33,773 nucleotides of DNA from Caldilineales bacterium (GTDB taxonomy: Bacteria; Chloroflexota; Anaerolineae; J102). Where the stretch lies: assembly GCA_019695115.1 (NCBI GenBank), contig JAIBAP010000061.1, forward strand, positions 1 through 33,773, in the 5' to 3' direction. How positions within the stretch are numbered: position 1 is the first letter of the stretch; each line of letters begins with the position of its first letter. The notes beneath the pieces were generated by a model that was given only the letters and a program-made list of their open reading frames with translations, ran no database searches and had not been told where the DNA came from. Below, piece by piece: positions 24,879-31,954 of this stretch. A program made the position numbers and the translations under genes.

Positions 24879-25436
24879 ATGACAGTCATGGACATCGTCC
24901 GCCTGGGCGATCCCCGCTTACGTGTTAGATCCGCCCCGGTGCGGCGTTTCGATGCGCGCCTGGCGCGCCTGGCCACCGACATGGTGGAGACGATGCGCCA
25001 GGCCCAGGGGGTGGGCCTGGCGGCACCCCAGATTGGGGTGGCGGAACGGTTGATCGTGGTCGAAATGCGCAAAGAGGATTTCGAGGACGACCCGCAGGCC
25101 GGTAAGCTGTATGTGGTCGTCAATCCCGAAATCGTGCGCGACCGCGGCGAAAAGATCGCCGACGACGAGGGCTGTCTGTCCATCCCCGGCTATGTGGGCG
25201 AGATCGAGCGCCCGGATCAGGTGACGGTCAGGGGTTTCGACGTCCAGGGCAAGCCCCTGCGGATCAAGGCTTATGATTATCTGGCCCGGGTCTTCCAGCA
25301 CGAGATCGACCACCTGGACGGCGTGCTCTTCATCGACCGCCTCACCGACCTGAGCAAGCTGCGGCGGCTAGTGCGCGACCCCAAGACCGACGAAGTGGTG
25401 GAAGAACCGGTGTCGGCCATCCCCACACGCGCCTGA
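24879..25436 (+). CDS. def: Peptide deformylase
   Basis: Def removes the formyl group from the N-terminal methionine of new proteins, using a bound metal. The 185-residue protein has all three motifs: GVGLAAPQIG, EGCLSIPG with metal ligand Cys99, and QHEIDHLDG with His141, catalytic Glu142 and His145. Length is normal. The ATG at 24879 follows the CTGGAGG ribosome site; a second ATG at 24888 is an alternative. It has its own strong promoter and converges with the cytochrome gene. Confidence 0.96.
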   Translation: MTVMDIVRLGDPRLRVRSAPVRRFDARLARLATDMVETMRQAQGVGLAAPQIGVAERLIVVEMRKEDFEDDPQAGKLYVVVNPEIVRDRGEKIADDEGCLSIPGYVGEIERPDQVTVRGFDVQGKPLRIKAYDYLARVFQHEIDHLDGVLFIDRLTDLSKLRRLVRDPKTDEVVEEPVSAIPTRA

Positions 25437-25476
25437 AAAACAAACACCTGCCAGATCATGCATGGTCTGGCAGGTG
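25436..25476 (-). terminator. Intrinsic terminator for the minus-strand cytochrome gene
   Basis: CACCTGCCAGA (25445-25455) pairs perfectly with TCTGGCAGGTG (25466-25476). Read on the minus strand, the stem is followed by TTTGTTTTT (25444-25436). It lies between the convergent def and cytochrome genes. Confidence 0.85.
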
Positions 25477-25501
25477 CGGATTGGCGAGCAACGGGCGCGA
25501 A

Positions 25502-26404
25502 TCAGTTGCTCAGGAAGGCGATCAGGCTGGCGATCTCCTGCGGGCTGAGGTCGAGATCGGGCATTTCGGTGGCAGGGCGAAGGCTTTTGGGATCGGCCAG
25601 CCACTGACGCAGGAACGGTGAGCCGGCCGGGGCGACGTAGTTCGTCAGCACAGGACCGATGTCAACGCTGACAAAACCGCGCGAGGGCGCCTCGGCGTGG
25701 ACATGGCAGGTGACGCAGCCCTTGGCCAGGAACAAGGCCCGGCCTTCGCTGACCTGGCCGGCGCCAGCGCCAGACGGCGCGGCGGAGGCGGTGACGACGG
25801 TCGGAGGCGCGGCCGCCAACACCATCACCAGCGTCAGAGCGCCGGCCGCAGCCCCCAGGCCCAAGAGTCCGCCCAGCGCCCGGCGGCGGCGACCAAGCTG
25901 CAGGGCAGCCAGAAAGAGGGCGGTGGCTGCCAGCGCCAGCAGCAGGGGCAGCCACGGGTTGGCAATCGCAGTGGGCTGCGCGGCTGGCTCAGACACGGCT
26001 GTGGAGCCAGAGACGAGGGTCGAGCTGGCGGCGGCCACCGCCAGAGGCGCCCAACGCACCCACGGATCTTGATTGACGTCGATTCCCCACTCCCAGGCGC
26101 CCGAGCTGGGGAACGTGAGGTCGGCAGTGTAATGCCCGGTAGGGCCTTGCGTTTGGGGTGTGACCTGCAAACGCTGGCCCGTAGCCTCGTTCTGGGCGAC
26201 CACAGAAAGCCCATCCCAAAAGACCGGTGTGCGGCCATGTTGGCGCAGCATGAAGCCGATGGTGAGCGGCTGGCCGGCAGTCGCCGAAGCCGGCAGCGAA
26301 TCGAGCGTGATGACGAACCAGCCGCCTGCCTGGGCCAGCGAGGCGACTGAGAGGGCGAGGGCGAGGACGGTGAGCAAGAACAGACGGCGGAGGGATGTTG
26401 GCAT
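25502..26404 (-). CDS. Membrane-anchored cytochrome c protein with N-terminal YtkA/FixH-like domain
   Basis: The 300-residue protein starts with a signal peptide (RRLFLLTVLALALSVASLAQA). An extracytoplasmic beta-rich domain (about 27-120) follows, resembling YtkA/FixH-like domains (ATAGQPLTIGFMLRQHGRTPV, GHYTADLTFP, GAWEWGIDV). Two membrane helices come next (about 145-205). The C-terminal cytochrome c domain has CVTCH (Cys230, Cys233, His234) and a likely axial Met in ATEMPDL (near 283). It probably carries electrons at the outer face of the membrane. The ATG at 26404 has AAGGAG upstream. Its promoter matches the neighbouring ECF sigma gene, implying shared control. Confidence 0.87.
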   Translation of the reverse strand: MPTSLRRLFLLTVLALALSVASLAQAGGWFVITLDSLPASATAGQPLTIGFMLRQHGRTPVFWDGLSVVAQNEATGQRLQVTPQTQGPTGHYTADLTFPSSGAWEWGIDVNQDPWVRWAPLAVAAASSTLVSGSTAVSEPAAQPTAIANPWLPLLLALAATALFLAALQLGRRRRALGGLLGLGAAAGALTLVMVLAAAPPTVVTASAAPSGAGAGQVSEGRALFLAKGCVTCHVHAEAPSRGFVSVDIGPVLTNYVAPAGSPFLRQWLADPKSLRPATEMPDLDLSPQEIASLIAFLSN

Positions 26405-26468
26405 CGGGCAGACTCCTTGCGAGGCATGGGTGTGGTTCGGGCAGCACGGGGCGCTGCTGATGACAGGT

Positions 26469-26495
26469 ATACACCGCCGGCCGGGTGTAGGTTCC
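26469..26495 (-). promoter_or_regulatory. ECF-sigma-type promoter before the cytochrome c gene
   Basis: On the minus strand, GGAAC (26495-26491) and GTGTAT (26474-26469) are separated by 16 bases. The same boxes and spacing occur before the sigma-factor gene. The GCGGTGTAT around the -10 is also shared. The start would be near 26462, giving a leader of about 58 bases. Confidence 0.7.
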
Positions 26496-26499
26496 ATCC

Positions 26500-27261
26500 T
26501 CACTCAGCCGCCAGTGATTCCGCTATTTTTCGGGCCTCGGCCAGCGGCAGGTCGGTCTCCAGCCGGTAGGTGACATCCCCCTGCTCCCACAGCAGCACAT
26601 GGCCCTGCACCAGGCGGCGCAGGCTGGGGTCGCCATTGCTGGCTTGCAGCAGGTGGGGGCCGTCGATCCACAGGGCCCAGTGGCTGCCGACTGAGCTTTC
26701 TTCGATCATACGCACATTGCGTTTGTCGAACGAGAAAGCGGCGCCGATTTGTGTCAGGCTCAACCGCACCTGATCAGGCTGGCCTGGCTGCAACCACACG
26801 AGCACGACGGCGGGGCCATCGAGTTCCTGGACGAAGACATGATCGGGCTGGCCCAGGTCGGCGGGATAGGTGGGCAGCAGGATGGGGAAGGGGAGTTGCT
26901 GGCGGGCAGCAGCCAGGGTGGTCTCGCCGGCCAGATCGAGCACAGAAGCCAGGGGCGTGGCCGTGGGCAAGATGGGTGTGGCGATGCTTCTGCCTTCGTC
27001 GGCTGTGGGCGTCGGCTCGGCCAGGAAGATGCGGACGGCGCCCAAACGCAGGAACTCGACCACTGCCGCTCGCACAGGTGGGACGGCCATCAGCCCGGCC
27101 AGCAGCGCCAGCATGATGACCGTCGCCCAGGCCCAACGCGGGCTGCTGCCGGCAGCGGGCCAGGGCGAAGCCGACCGGGAGAGATCAGGGGTGGGGGGAT
27201 AGGTGAAGGCCCGCGCCAGGGTCTGCACCCGCCCTTCCCAATCAGTGGAGGGCCGGATCAC
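26500..27261 (-). CDS. Membrane-anchored probable anti-sigma factor
   Basis: The 253-residue protein has a short N-terminal cytoplasmic part, a single membrane helix (about 45-62, ATVIMLALLAGLMAV) and an extracytoplasmic domain of about 180 residues without a recognised signature. The GTG at 27261 overlaps the end of the ECF sigma gene by 20 bases, the usual layout of sigma/anti-sigma pairs. The N-terminal part is too short for a clear ZAS zinc motif, and no H-x3-C-x2-C is present. The anti-sigma role is therefore inferred from position and topology. The outer domain could sense an envelope signal. Confidence 0.65.
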   Translation of the reverse strand: MIRPSTDWEGRVQTLARAFTYPPTPDLSRSASPWPAAGSSPRWAWATVIMLALLAGLMAVPPVRAAVVEFLRLGAVRIFLAEPTPTADEGRSIATPILPTATPLASVLDLAGETTLAAARQQLPFPILLPTYPADLGQPDHVFVQELDGPAVVLVWLQPGQPDQVRLSLTQIGAAFSFDKRNVRMIEESSVGSHWALWIDGPHLLQASNGDPSLRRLVQGHVLLWEQGDVTYRLETDLPLAEARKIAESLAAE

Positions 27262-27853
27262 GTGTGACCTCCTGCTGAAGGTGAGGGAAATCGGCCTGCA
27301 CGACCGCCCGCAGCCGCTGCAAGGCGCGATGCAGCCGCGATTTCACGGTTCCGGGGGCGATGCCGAGCGCCGCCGCGGTTTCGGCCTCGGTCAGTTCCAG
27401 ATAGTAGCGCATGTAGATGATCTCCTGGTCGGTGCGACCCAGCCGCCGGATCGCCTGCCAGAGGATGGTCGCCTCGTCGTGGGCGACGTGGGCTTCCTGG
27501 TGCATCGCCGCCGGCGGCGTGGCCTGGAAGAGCCGTTGCAGGGCGGCAAAGTAGCGGCCGGCCGAGCGACGCTGGTTGTAGGCCAGGTTGGTGGCGATCT
27601 GAAGCAGCCAGGGGCGCAAGGGCCGCCCGACATCGAAACGGTGCAACGAGCGAAAGGCGCGCAAAAAGGTTTCCTGGGCAATATCCTCGGCGGCGTCGGC
27701 ATCACCGACGATGAGGTAGGCCAGGCGAAAGACCGGGGTCTGGTGCTGGCGAACCAGCGTTTCCCAGGCGATGGCGTCGCCCTGGCGGGCGGCTGTCGCC
27801 AGTTCGGCATCGATCACGCGGCAAGCTCGGTGGGGATGGATGGTGCGTTTCAT
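27242..27853 (-). CDS. ECF-type RNA polymerase sigma factor
   Basis: The 203-residue protein has region 2 (about 25-90: WETLVRQHQTPVFRLAYLIVGDADAAEDIAQETFLRAF, then RPWLLQIATNLAYNQRR). Region 4 (about 135-185) has LTEAETAAALGIAPGTVKSRLHRAL. The absence of regions 1.1 and 3 marks it as ECF (group 4). The ATG at 27853 is directly downstream of an ECF-like promoter, so it probably autoregulates and may be translated from a leaderless mRNA. It overlaps the probable anti-sigma gene and is likely to control the cytochrome c gene, too. Confidence 0.92.
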   Translation of the reverse strand: MKRTIHPHRACRVIDAELATAARQGDAIAWETLVRQHQTPVFRLAYLIVGDADAAEDIAQETFLRAFRSLHRFDVGRPLRPWLLQIATNLAYNQRRSAGRYFAALQRLFQATPPAAMHQEAHVAHDEATILWQAIRRLGRTDQEIIYMRYYLELTEAETAAALGIAPGTVKSRLHRALQRLRAVVQADFPHLQQEVTRDPALH

Positions 27854-27858
27854 ATCAC

Positions 27859-27885
27859 ATACACCGCCGCGGCGCAAACGGTTCC
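27859..27885 (-). promoter_or_regulatory. ECF-sigma-type autoregulatory promoter
   Basis: On the minus strand, GGAAC (27885-27881) and GTGTAT (27864-27859) are separated by 16 bases, identical in spacing to the site at 26469-26495. GGAAC is the classic ECF -35. The -10 ends five bases before the sigma ATG, so the mRNA would be nearly leaderless. Confidence 0.7.
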
Positions 27886-27909
27886 AGACTGACCCCCGCC
27901 CGCCGCTCT

Positions 27910-27937
27910 TTGCCATCGGCTGCGGTTGCGCTATACT
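27910..27937 (+). promoter_or_regulatory. Sigma-70-like promoter for the ECF transporter operon
   Basis: TTGCCA at 27910-27915 and TATACT at 27932-27937 are separated by 16 bases, divergent from the sigma-factor promoter. Transcription would start near 27944, 42 bases before the ATPase start codon. Confidence 0.5.
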
Positions 27938-27985
27938 GCCGTCGCCCGTTGTCTTGCCATCCTCCCCACTCTCAGTCTGCGCTCG

Positions 27986-29632
27986 ATGACCTCGCCAGCC
28001 CTGGTCGTTCGGAACCTCAGCTATCGCTATCGCACGCGCTCTGCCCCGGCCCTGGAGGAATGCTCGTTCGAGGCGCAGCCGGGCGAGATCATCCTCATTG
28101 CCGGCGCCAGCGGCTGCGGCAAGACGACCCTGATGCGCTGCATCAACGGTCTGATCCCCAACTCGTACAAGGGCGGCGAGTTGAGCGGCTCGGTCGAGGT
28201 CAACGGCCAGCCGGTGGCAGGCAAGACGCTGGCCGAGTTGGCCGGGATGGTGGGGACGGTGCTGCAGGACCCCGAGAAGCAGATCGTGGGCGCGTATGTG
28301 CTCAACGAAGTCGCTTTTGGCCTGGAAAACCTGGGTCTCGACCGCGACGAGATCATCCAGCGGGTGGACGAGACGCTGGCCTGGTTGGGCATCGGCCATC
28401 TGCGCGAGCGCGAGACCTTTGCCCTTTCGGGCGGCGAGAAGCAGAAGGTGGCCCTGGCCGGCGTGCTGGCCATGCGCCCCGACATCCTCCTGCTCGATGA
28501 ACCGCTGGCCAGCCTGGACCCCGCCAGCGCCCTCGACGCCCTCGATGGCATCCGCGCCCTGGCCGACGCCGGCAAAACGATCCTCCTGATCGAACACCGG
28601 GTGGAGGACGTGTTGCGAGTGCGGCCCGACCGGGTGCTGTTTCTCGAAGCCGGGCGACAAAGATACTTCGGCCCGACGGAGGGTTTTCTGGCTATGGCCG
28701 ACCCCACCCAGGTCAAGCTGCCGGCCCAGTTCACCGCCCGCGCCGCCGTCCGTGAGCGGGCCGCTGATCTGGCGATAACGGCGGCGCCGTCTGCCGAGGG
28801 CGCCCCCCTGGTTGTCTTCGACCAGGTCGATTTCTGGTACGAGGCCGGGCGGCCGGTGCTGCACGAGATCAGCACCGACATCCGCGCCGGCGATGTCATC
28901 GCCCTGTTGGGGGCCAACGGCGCCGGCAAGAGCACGCTGGTCAAGCACGCCATCTGTCTCTTGCGCCCGCGTCGCGGCCGGGTGCTCGTCGGCGGCAAGG
29001 ACACCCGCCAGCTGACCGCCGCCCAAACCGCCCGCTCGGTGGGCTATGTCTTCCAAAGCCCCACCCACATGCTGTTTGCACCCACCGTGACCGAGGAACT
29101 GGCCTTCGGGCCTCGCAACATCGGCTTTGCCGAGGCAAGCGTGCGGGCCAGCGTTGCCCATGCCGTCGATGTCACCAATCTGCACGGCTTGGAGCAGCAG
29201 CCGCCGCTTTCCCTGAGCTTCGGGCAACAGCGGCGCGTGGGCATTGCCGCCATCGTGGCCATGCAGTCCACCATCCTGGTCATGGACGAACCGACCGCCG
29301 GGCAGGACTACCGCAACTACACCGGCTTTATGACCGCTATCATGACCATGCGCCAACAGAGTGCGGCCACCGACAACGGGAAGACGCCGTTCGAGGCCAT
29401 CCTGTTTATCACCCATGATCTCGATCTGGCGGTTGGCTATGCCAATCGGGTCTGGCTGTTCAACCAGGGCCGGCTGGCGGCGGATGGCCCGCCCGAACAG
29501 GTGCTGGCCGATGACGCCCTGCTGGAGAAGTGCCGTGTGGTCCCCACCTCGTTGTTGCGCCTCAACCGAGAATTGCTACCGCGAACCGGTCGCTTTCAGC
29601 GCGCTGAGGCGCTGGGCAAGTTTATGACGTGA
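27986..29632 (+). CDS. Energy-coupling factor transporter, fused EcfA-EcfA' ATPase
   Basis: The 548-residue protein joins two ABC ATPase domains, like other fused EcfAA' subunits. Domain 1 has GASGCGKTT at 40-48, a Q-loop VLQDPEKQIVG typical of EcfA, LSGGEKQKVALAG, and LLLDEPLASLD. Domain 2 has GANGAGKST at 309-317, the Q-loop YVFQSPTHMLFAPTV, the variant signature LSFGQQRRVGIA and VMDEPTAGQD. Together with the S and T genes downstream it forms a complete vitamin/cofactor uptake system. The ATG at 27986 is chosen because it begins just before the first domain; an upstream extension from 27926 overlaps the promoter. Confidence 0.92.
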   Translation: MTSPALVVRNLSYRYRTRSAPALEECSFEAQPGEIILIAGASGCGKTTLMRCINGLIPNSYKGGELSGSVEVNGQPVAGKTLAELAGMVGTVLQDPEKQIVGAYVLNEVAFGLENLGLDRDEIIQRVDETLAWLGIGHLRERETFALSGGEKQKVALAGVLAMRPDILLLDEPLASLDPASALDALDGIRALADAGKTILLIEHRVEDVLRVRPDRVLFLEAGRQRYFGPTEGFLAMADPTQVKLPAQFTARAAVRERAADLAITAAPSAEGAPLVVFDQVDFWYEAGRPVLHEISTDIRAGDVIALLGANGAGKSTLVKHAICLLRPRRGRVLVGGKDTRQLTAAQTARSVGYVFQSPTHMLFAPTVTEELAFGPRNIGFAEASVRASVAHAVDVTNLHGLEQQPPLSLSFGQQRRVGIAAIVAMQSTILVMDEPTAGQDYRNYTGFMTAIMTMRQQSAATDNGKTPFEAILFITHDLDLAVGYANRVWLFNQGRLAADGPPEQVLADDALLEKCRVVPTSLLRLNRELLPRTGRFQRAEALGKFMT

Positions 29633-29715
29633 GCAGTCGTTGCGAGGAGGCAATGGCTGTTGGCGATGAATCGTTCCAACTCGTTCTTTTCTCATCCTGA
29701 AGGAGGTTTTCTGCT

Positions 29716-30624
29716 ATGACTACACAAAGTGCGCGTTCCAGTCTGACGCTGACCCGCGTCATCGGCGCCCTTGTCGTGGCCACGGTCGTACTCATCCTGG
29801 CCAATCTGCTGGCCACGAGCGGCGACGAGGCCAACCGGGCCGAGGGCGTCGACTGGATCCTCTACCTGGTGGGCGCAGTGATCACGATGGCCATCTACTT
29901 CTTTTTCGCCGGCAGACCGATCTGGCAGGTGACGACGCGCGAGATCGTTTACATGGCCATCGGCGCTGCCCTGTATGGCGTGCTCTCGTGGGCCACCAAC
30001 ATCGTCCAGCTGCCTTCGGTCAGCCTGGTGTCGCTGCGGCCGGCGGTCGTCCTGCCCGTGTTCTTCGGCTTCGTCTTCGGCCCGGTGGTGGGTTTCTTCA
30101 CCGGCGCCGTGGGCAACATCCTGGGCGATGCCCTCACCGGCTGGGGTGTGTACCCGGTTTGGGACATCGGCAATGGGCTGATGGGCATGATCCCCGGTCT
30201 CATCCTCGCCTTTGCCAACCGTGAGCGCGTCACCCGCAACGTGCTCTATCTCGTCGCCGGTGTGTTGATCGTCTTCACGGCGTTGGCGCTGGCGTTCCCG
30301 GCGGTCGAGCATCCGTGGGCGGGTCAGACGGTGGGGCAGTGGTGGCCGTTGTTGGTCATCTTGCTGGTGCTGGTGGTGGCGGGCTATCTGCTGTTGCGCC
30401 GGCGACCATCGATCGGCGCCAGCATCGTCTGGGGGGCGCTGGGGGTGATCGTGGGCATGGGCTTTGCCAGCATCGCCGATATTTGGGTCAACGGCTACAG
30501 CGTTGCCACGGCCCTGCTGGGTGAGTTCGTCCCGGCAGCGGGGGCCAACCTGTTCATGATCGTCATCCTGATGCCCATCCTGACCGCCGCCTGGGAGGCT
30601 GCCCGCGCCCAAAGCGGTCGCTGA
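29716..30624 (+). CDS. ECF transporter substrate-binding S component
   Basis: This 302-residue membrane protein has about eight hydrophobic helices. Its core (REIVYMAIGAALYGVLSWATN, SLRPAVVLPVFFGFVFGPVVGFFTGAVGN and WDIGNGLMGMIPG) matches the ECF riboflavin-type S-component family. It is longer than classic S components (about 180-200), with extra helices at the end. The substrate is not certain: related proteins handle riboflavin or other vitamins, and no riboswitch is visible upstream. AAGGAGG lies just before the ATG, the strongest ribosome site in the window. It should assemble with the flanking ATPase and T genes. Confidence 0.87.
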   Translation: MTTQSARSSLTLTRVIGALVVATVVLILANLLATSGDEANRAEGVDWILYLVGAVITMAIYFFFAGRPIWQVTTREIVYMAIGAALYGVLSWATNIVQLPSVSLVSLRPAVVLPVFFGFVFGPVVGFFTGAVGNILGDALTGWGVYPVWDIGNGLMGMIPGLILAFANRERVTRNVLYLVAGVLIVFTALALAFPAVEHPWAGQTVGQWWPLLVILLVLVVAGYLLLRRRPSIGASIVWGALGVIVGMGFASIADIWVNGYSVATALLGEFVPAAGANLFMIVILMPILTAAWEAARAQSGR

Positions 30625-30634
30625 TCCCTGGCAA

Positions 30635-30666
30635 GCGGCGGCGGTTTCCTCCTCGACCGCCGCCGC
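30635..30666 (+). other. Strong GC hairpin between S and T component genes
   Basis: GCGGCGGCGGT (30635-30645) pairs perfectly with ACCGCCGCCGC (30656-30666) around a 10-base loop. No T-run follows, so it is not a normal intrinsic terminator. It may adjust relative expression of the S and T genes or stabilise the upstream mRNA. Confidence 0.6.
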
Positions 30667-30705
30667 AACAAGAGGTGCGACGCACCTGCCCCATTTCCCT
30701 CGGCC

Positions 30706-31545
30706 ATGCTCGTCAACTGGAACTACAAGGAACGCGATACCATCGTCCAGAAGCTGGACCCGCGCGCGCGCGTCCTTTTCATCCTCTGCGCCATCGTCGC
30801 CATCACCCTGGTGTGGGATCTGCGCTTGCTGGCGATCTGGCTGGTCTTCGCGCTGGGTGTGCTGCGACTGGCAAAGCTGACCTGGCAGGAGACGCGGCGC
30901 TTCTGGCTGGTGGTGATCCCGGTTGTCACGGCGATGGTGCTGCTGACGGCGCTGACCGGGCGCGGGGGCGAGGAAGCCTATCAGGAACAGACGATCGTCT
31001 GGCAGGCGCGCTGGTCGCTGGGTGGCTGGTCGCCGTCGTTCAGCAGCCAGCAGTTGGTCTTCGCCCTCTGCCAGTTTGCGCGCATGATCAGCATGGCGGC
31101 GCTATCGCTGATCATCCCCTTCACCATCCATCCGGCCCAGTACGGCATCACGTTCAAGGGGCTGGGCCTGTCGGACAAATTCGCCGCCGCCACCGACCTG
31201 GCCTTTCGCTTCGTCCCCACCCTGGGCCGGGATTTCCAGACCGTGCTGGATGCCCAGCGCGCACGCGGCTACGAGGTGGAGCGGTTGGGCGGAGGGTTGG
31301 CGCAGCAGGTGCGGCGGCTGGCGCCCCTGGTCATCCCTATCACCATTGGCGCCATCCTGGGGGCCGAAGACATCATCGATGCCATGGATTTGCGCGCCTT
31401 TGGCACGCAGAAGCGCACCTGGGTGACGGTGCTGGTCTACAAGTATGGCGACTACGCCCTCATCGCCGCCGGTGTGCTCGCCATCGTCATCACGGCCATC
31501 CTGCGCTGGCAAGGGATGATCTATTTCTGGCTGCCGACGGGATGA
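30706..31545 (+). CDS. ecfT: ECF transporter T component (EcfT)
   Basis: EcfT couples ATP hydrolysis in the EcfA domains to movement of the S component. The 279-residue protein starts KLDPRARVLFILCAIV, the usual EcfT entry, and has about six membrane helices. It carries both coupling motifs: AQRARG (near 183-188) and LRAFG (229-233), the latter a variant of the usual A-R-G. It is third in the transporter cluster, 81 bases after the S gene. A toxin-antitoxin remnant begins 13 bases after its stop. Confidence 0.92.
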   Translation: MLVNWNYKERDTIVQKLDPRARVLFILCAIVAITLVWDLRLLAIWLVFALGVLRLAKLTWQETRRFWLVVIPVVTAMVLLTALTGRGGEEAYQEQTIVWQARWSLGGWSPSFSSQQLVFALCQFARMISMAALSLIIPFTIHPAQYGITFKGLGLSDKFAAATDLAFRFVPTLGRDFQTVLDAQRARGYEVERLGGGLAQQVRRLAPLVIPITIGAILGAEDIIDAMDLRAFGTQKRTWVTVLVYKYGDYALIAAGVLAIVITAILRWQGMIYFWLPTG

Positions 31546-31557
31546 GGCGCTTGACAA

Positions 31558-31668
31558 GTGCTGGTTGTTGTCTTCACCGAACCTGGACCGGACATCGTCC
31601 GGCTCATTTCTGCCCGCAGGGCAAACCACCATGAACGAGCGAAATATTCCGAAAGCATCCGCGACTGA
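31558..31668 (+). pseudogene. brnT: Truncated BrnT toxin gene (C-terminal remnant)
   Basis: A frame from GTG at 31558 to TGA at 31666-31668 encodes 36 residues: VLVVVFTEPGPDIVRLISAR followed by RANHHERAKYSESIRD. This is the typical BrnT ending, with its last strands and the conserved ISARRAN...E...Y signature. About two-thirds of a normal BrnT (about 90-100 residues) is missing. An in-frame TGA stands at 31552-31554 and the EcfT coding region ends at 31545, so the front is deleted, not frameshifted. It overlaps the brnA start as an intact brnT would. Confidence 0.75.
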
Positions 31669-31906
31669 TTGGGAACATCTGGAGCGGATGGCGGACGACG
31701 ATATCGACTATAGCGACATCCCACCGCTAGGAGATGATTTCTTTGCGCGGGCGCGTGTCTATGTGCCTCGAGCGGTCCGCCCAAACTCTGTCGAATTGGA
31801 TCAGGATGTCCTGACCTGGTTCCGAGGACGTGACAAACAGCACCCCAATCTAATCAATGCCATCCTGCGGAAGTATATCGAAATCCAACAGGAAACCGCA
31901 GCATAG
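31631..31906 (+). CDS. brnA: BrnA-family antitoxin, orphan
   Basis: The 91-residue protein ends with the BrnA ribbon-helix-helix-like signature: VELDQDVLTWFRGRDKQHPN then LINAILRKYIE, comparable to the family pattern L..DVL.WF...G....INA.LR.Y. BrnA antitoxins bind the BrnT ribonuclease toxin and repress their own promoter. Here the toxin gene is reduced to its last 36 codons, so BrnA is an orphan that may now only bind DNA or counter related toxins elsewhere. The ATG at 31631 lies inside the toxin remnant, the normal overlapping layout. No clear ribosome site is visible. Confidence 0.8.
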   Translation: MNERNIPKASATDWEHLERMADDDIDYSDIPPLGDDFFARARVYVPRAVRPNSVELDQDVLTWFRGRDKQHPNLINAILRKYIEIQQETAA

Positions 31907-31954
31907 CCACAGCCAGCGTTCGTTGGTTCTGGCCCCGTGCGGGCGCAGGCGTTC

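Noticed and set aside
27242-29416. 724-codon minus-strand open frame
   Set aside because: Only the last 203 codons are the ECF sigma factor; the rest is antisense to the EcfA gene and crosses two promoters.
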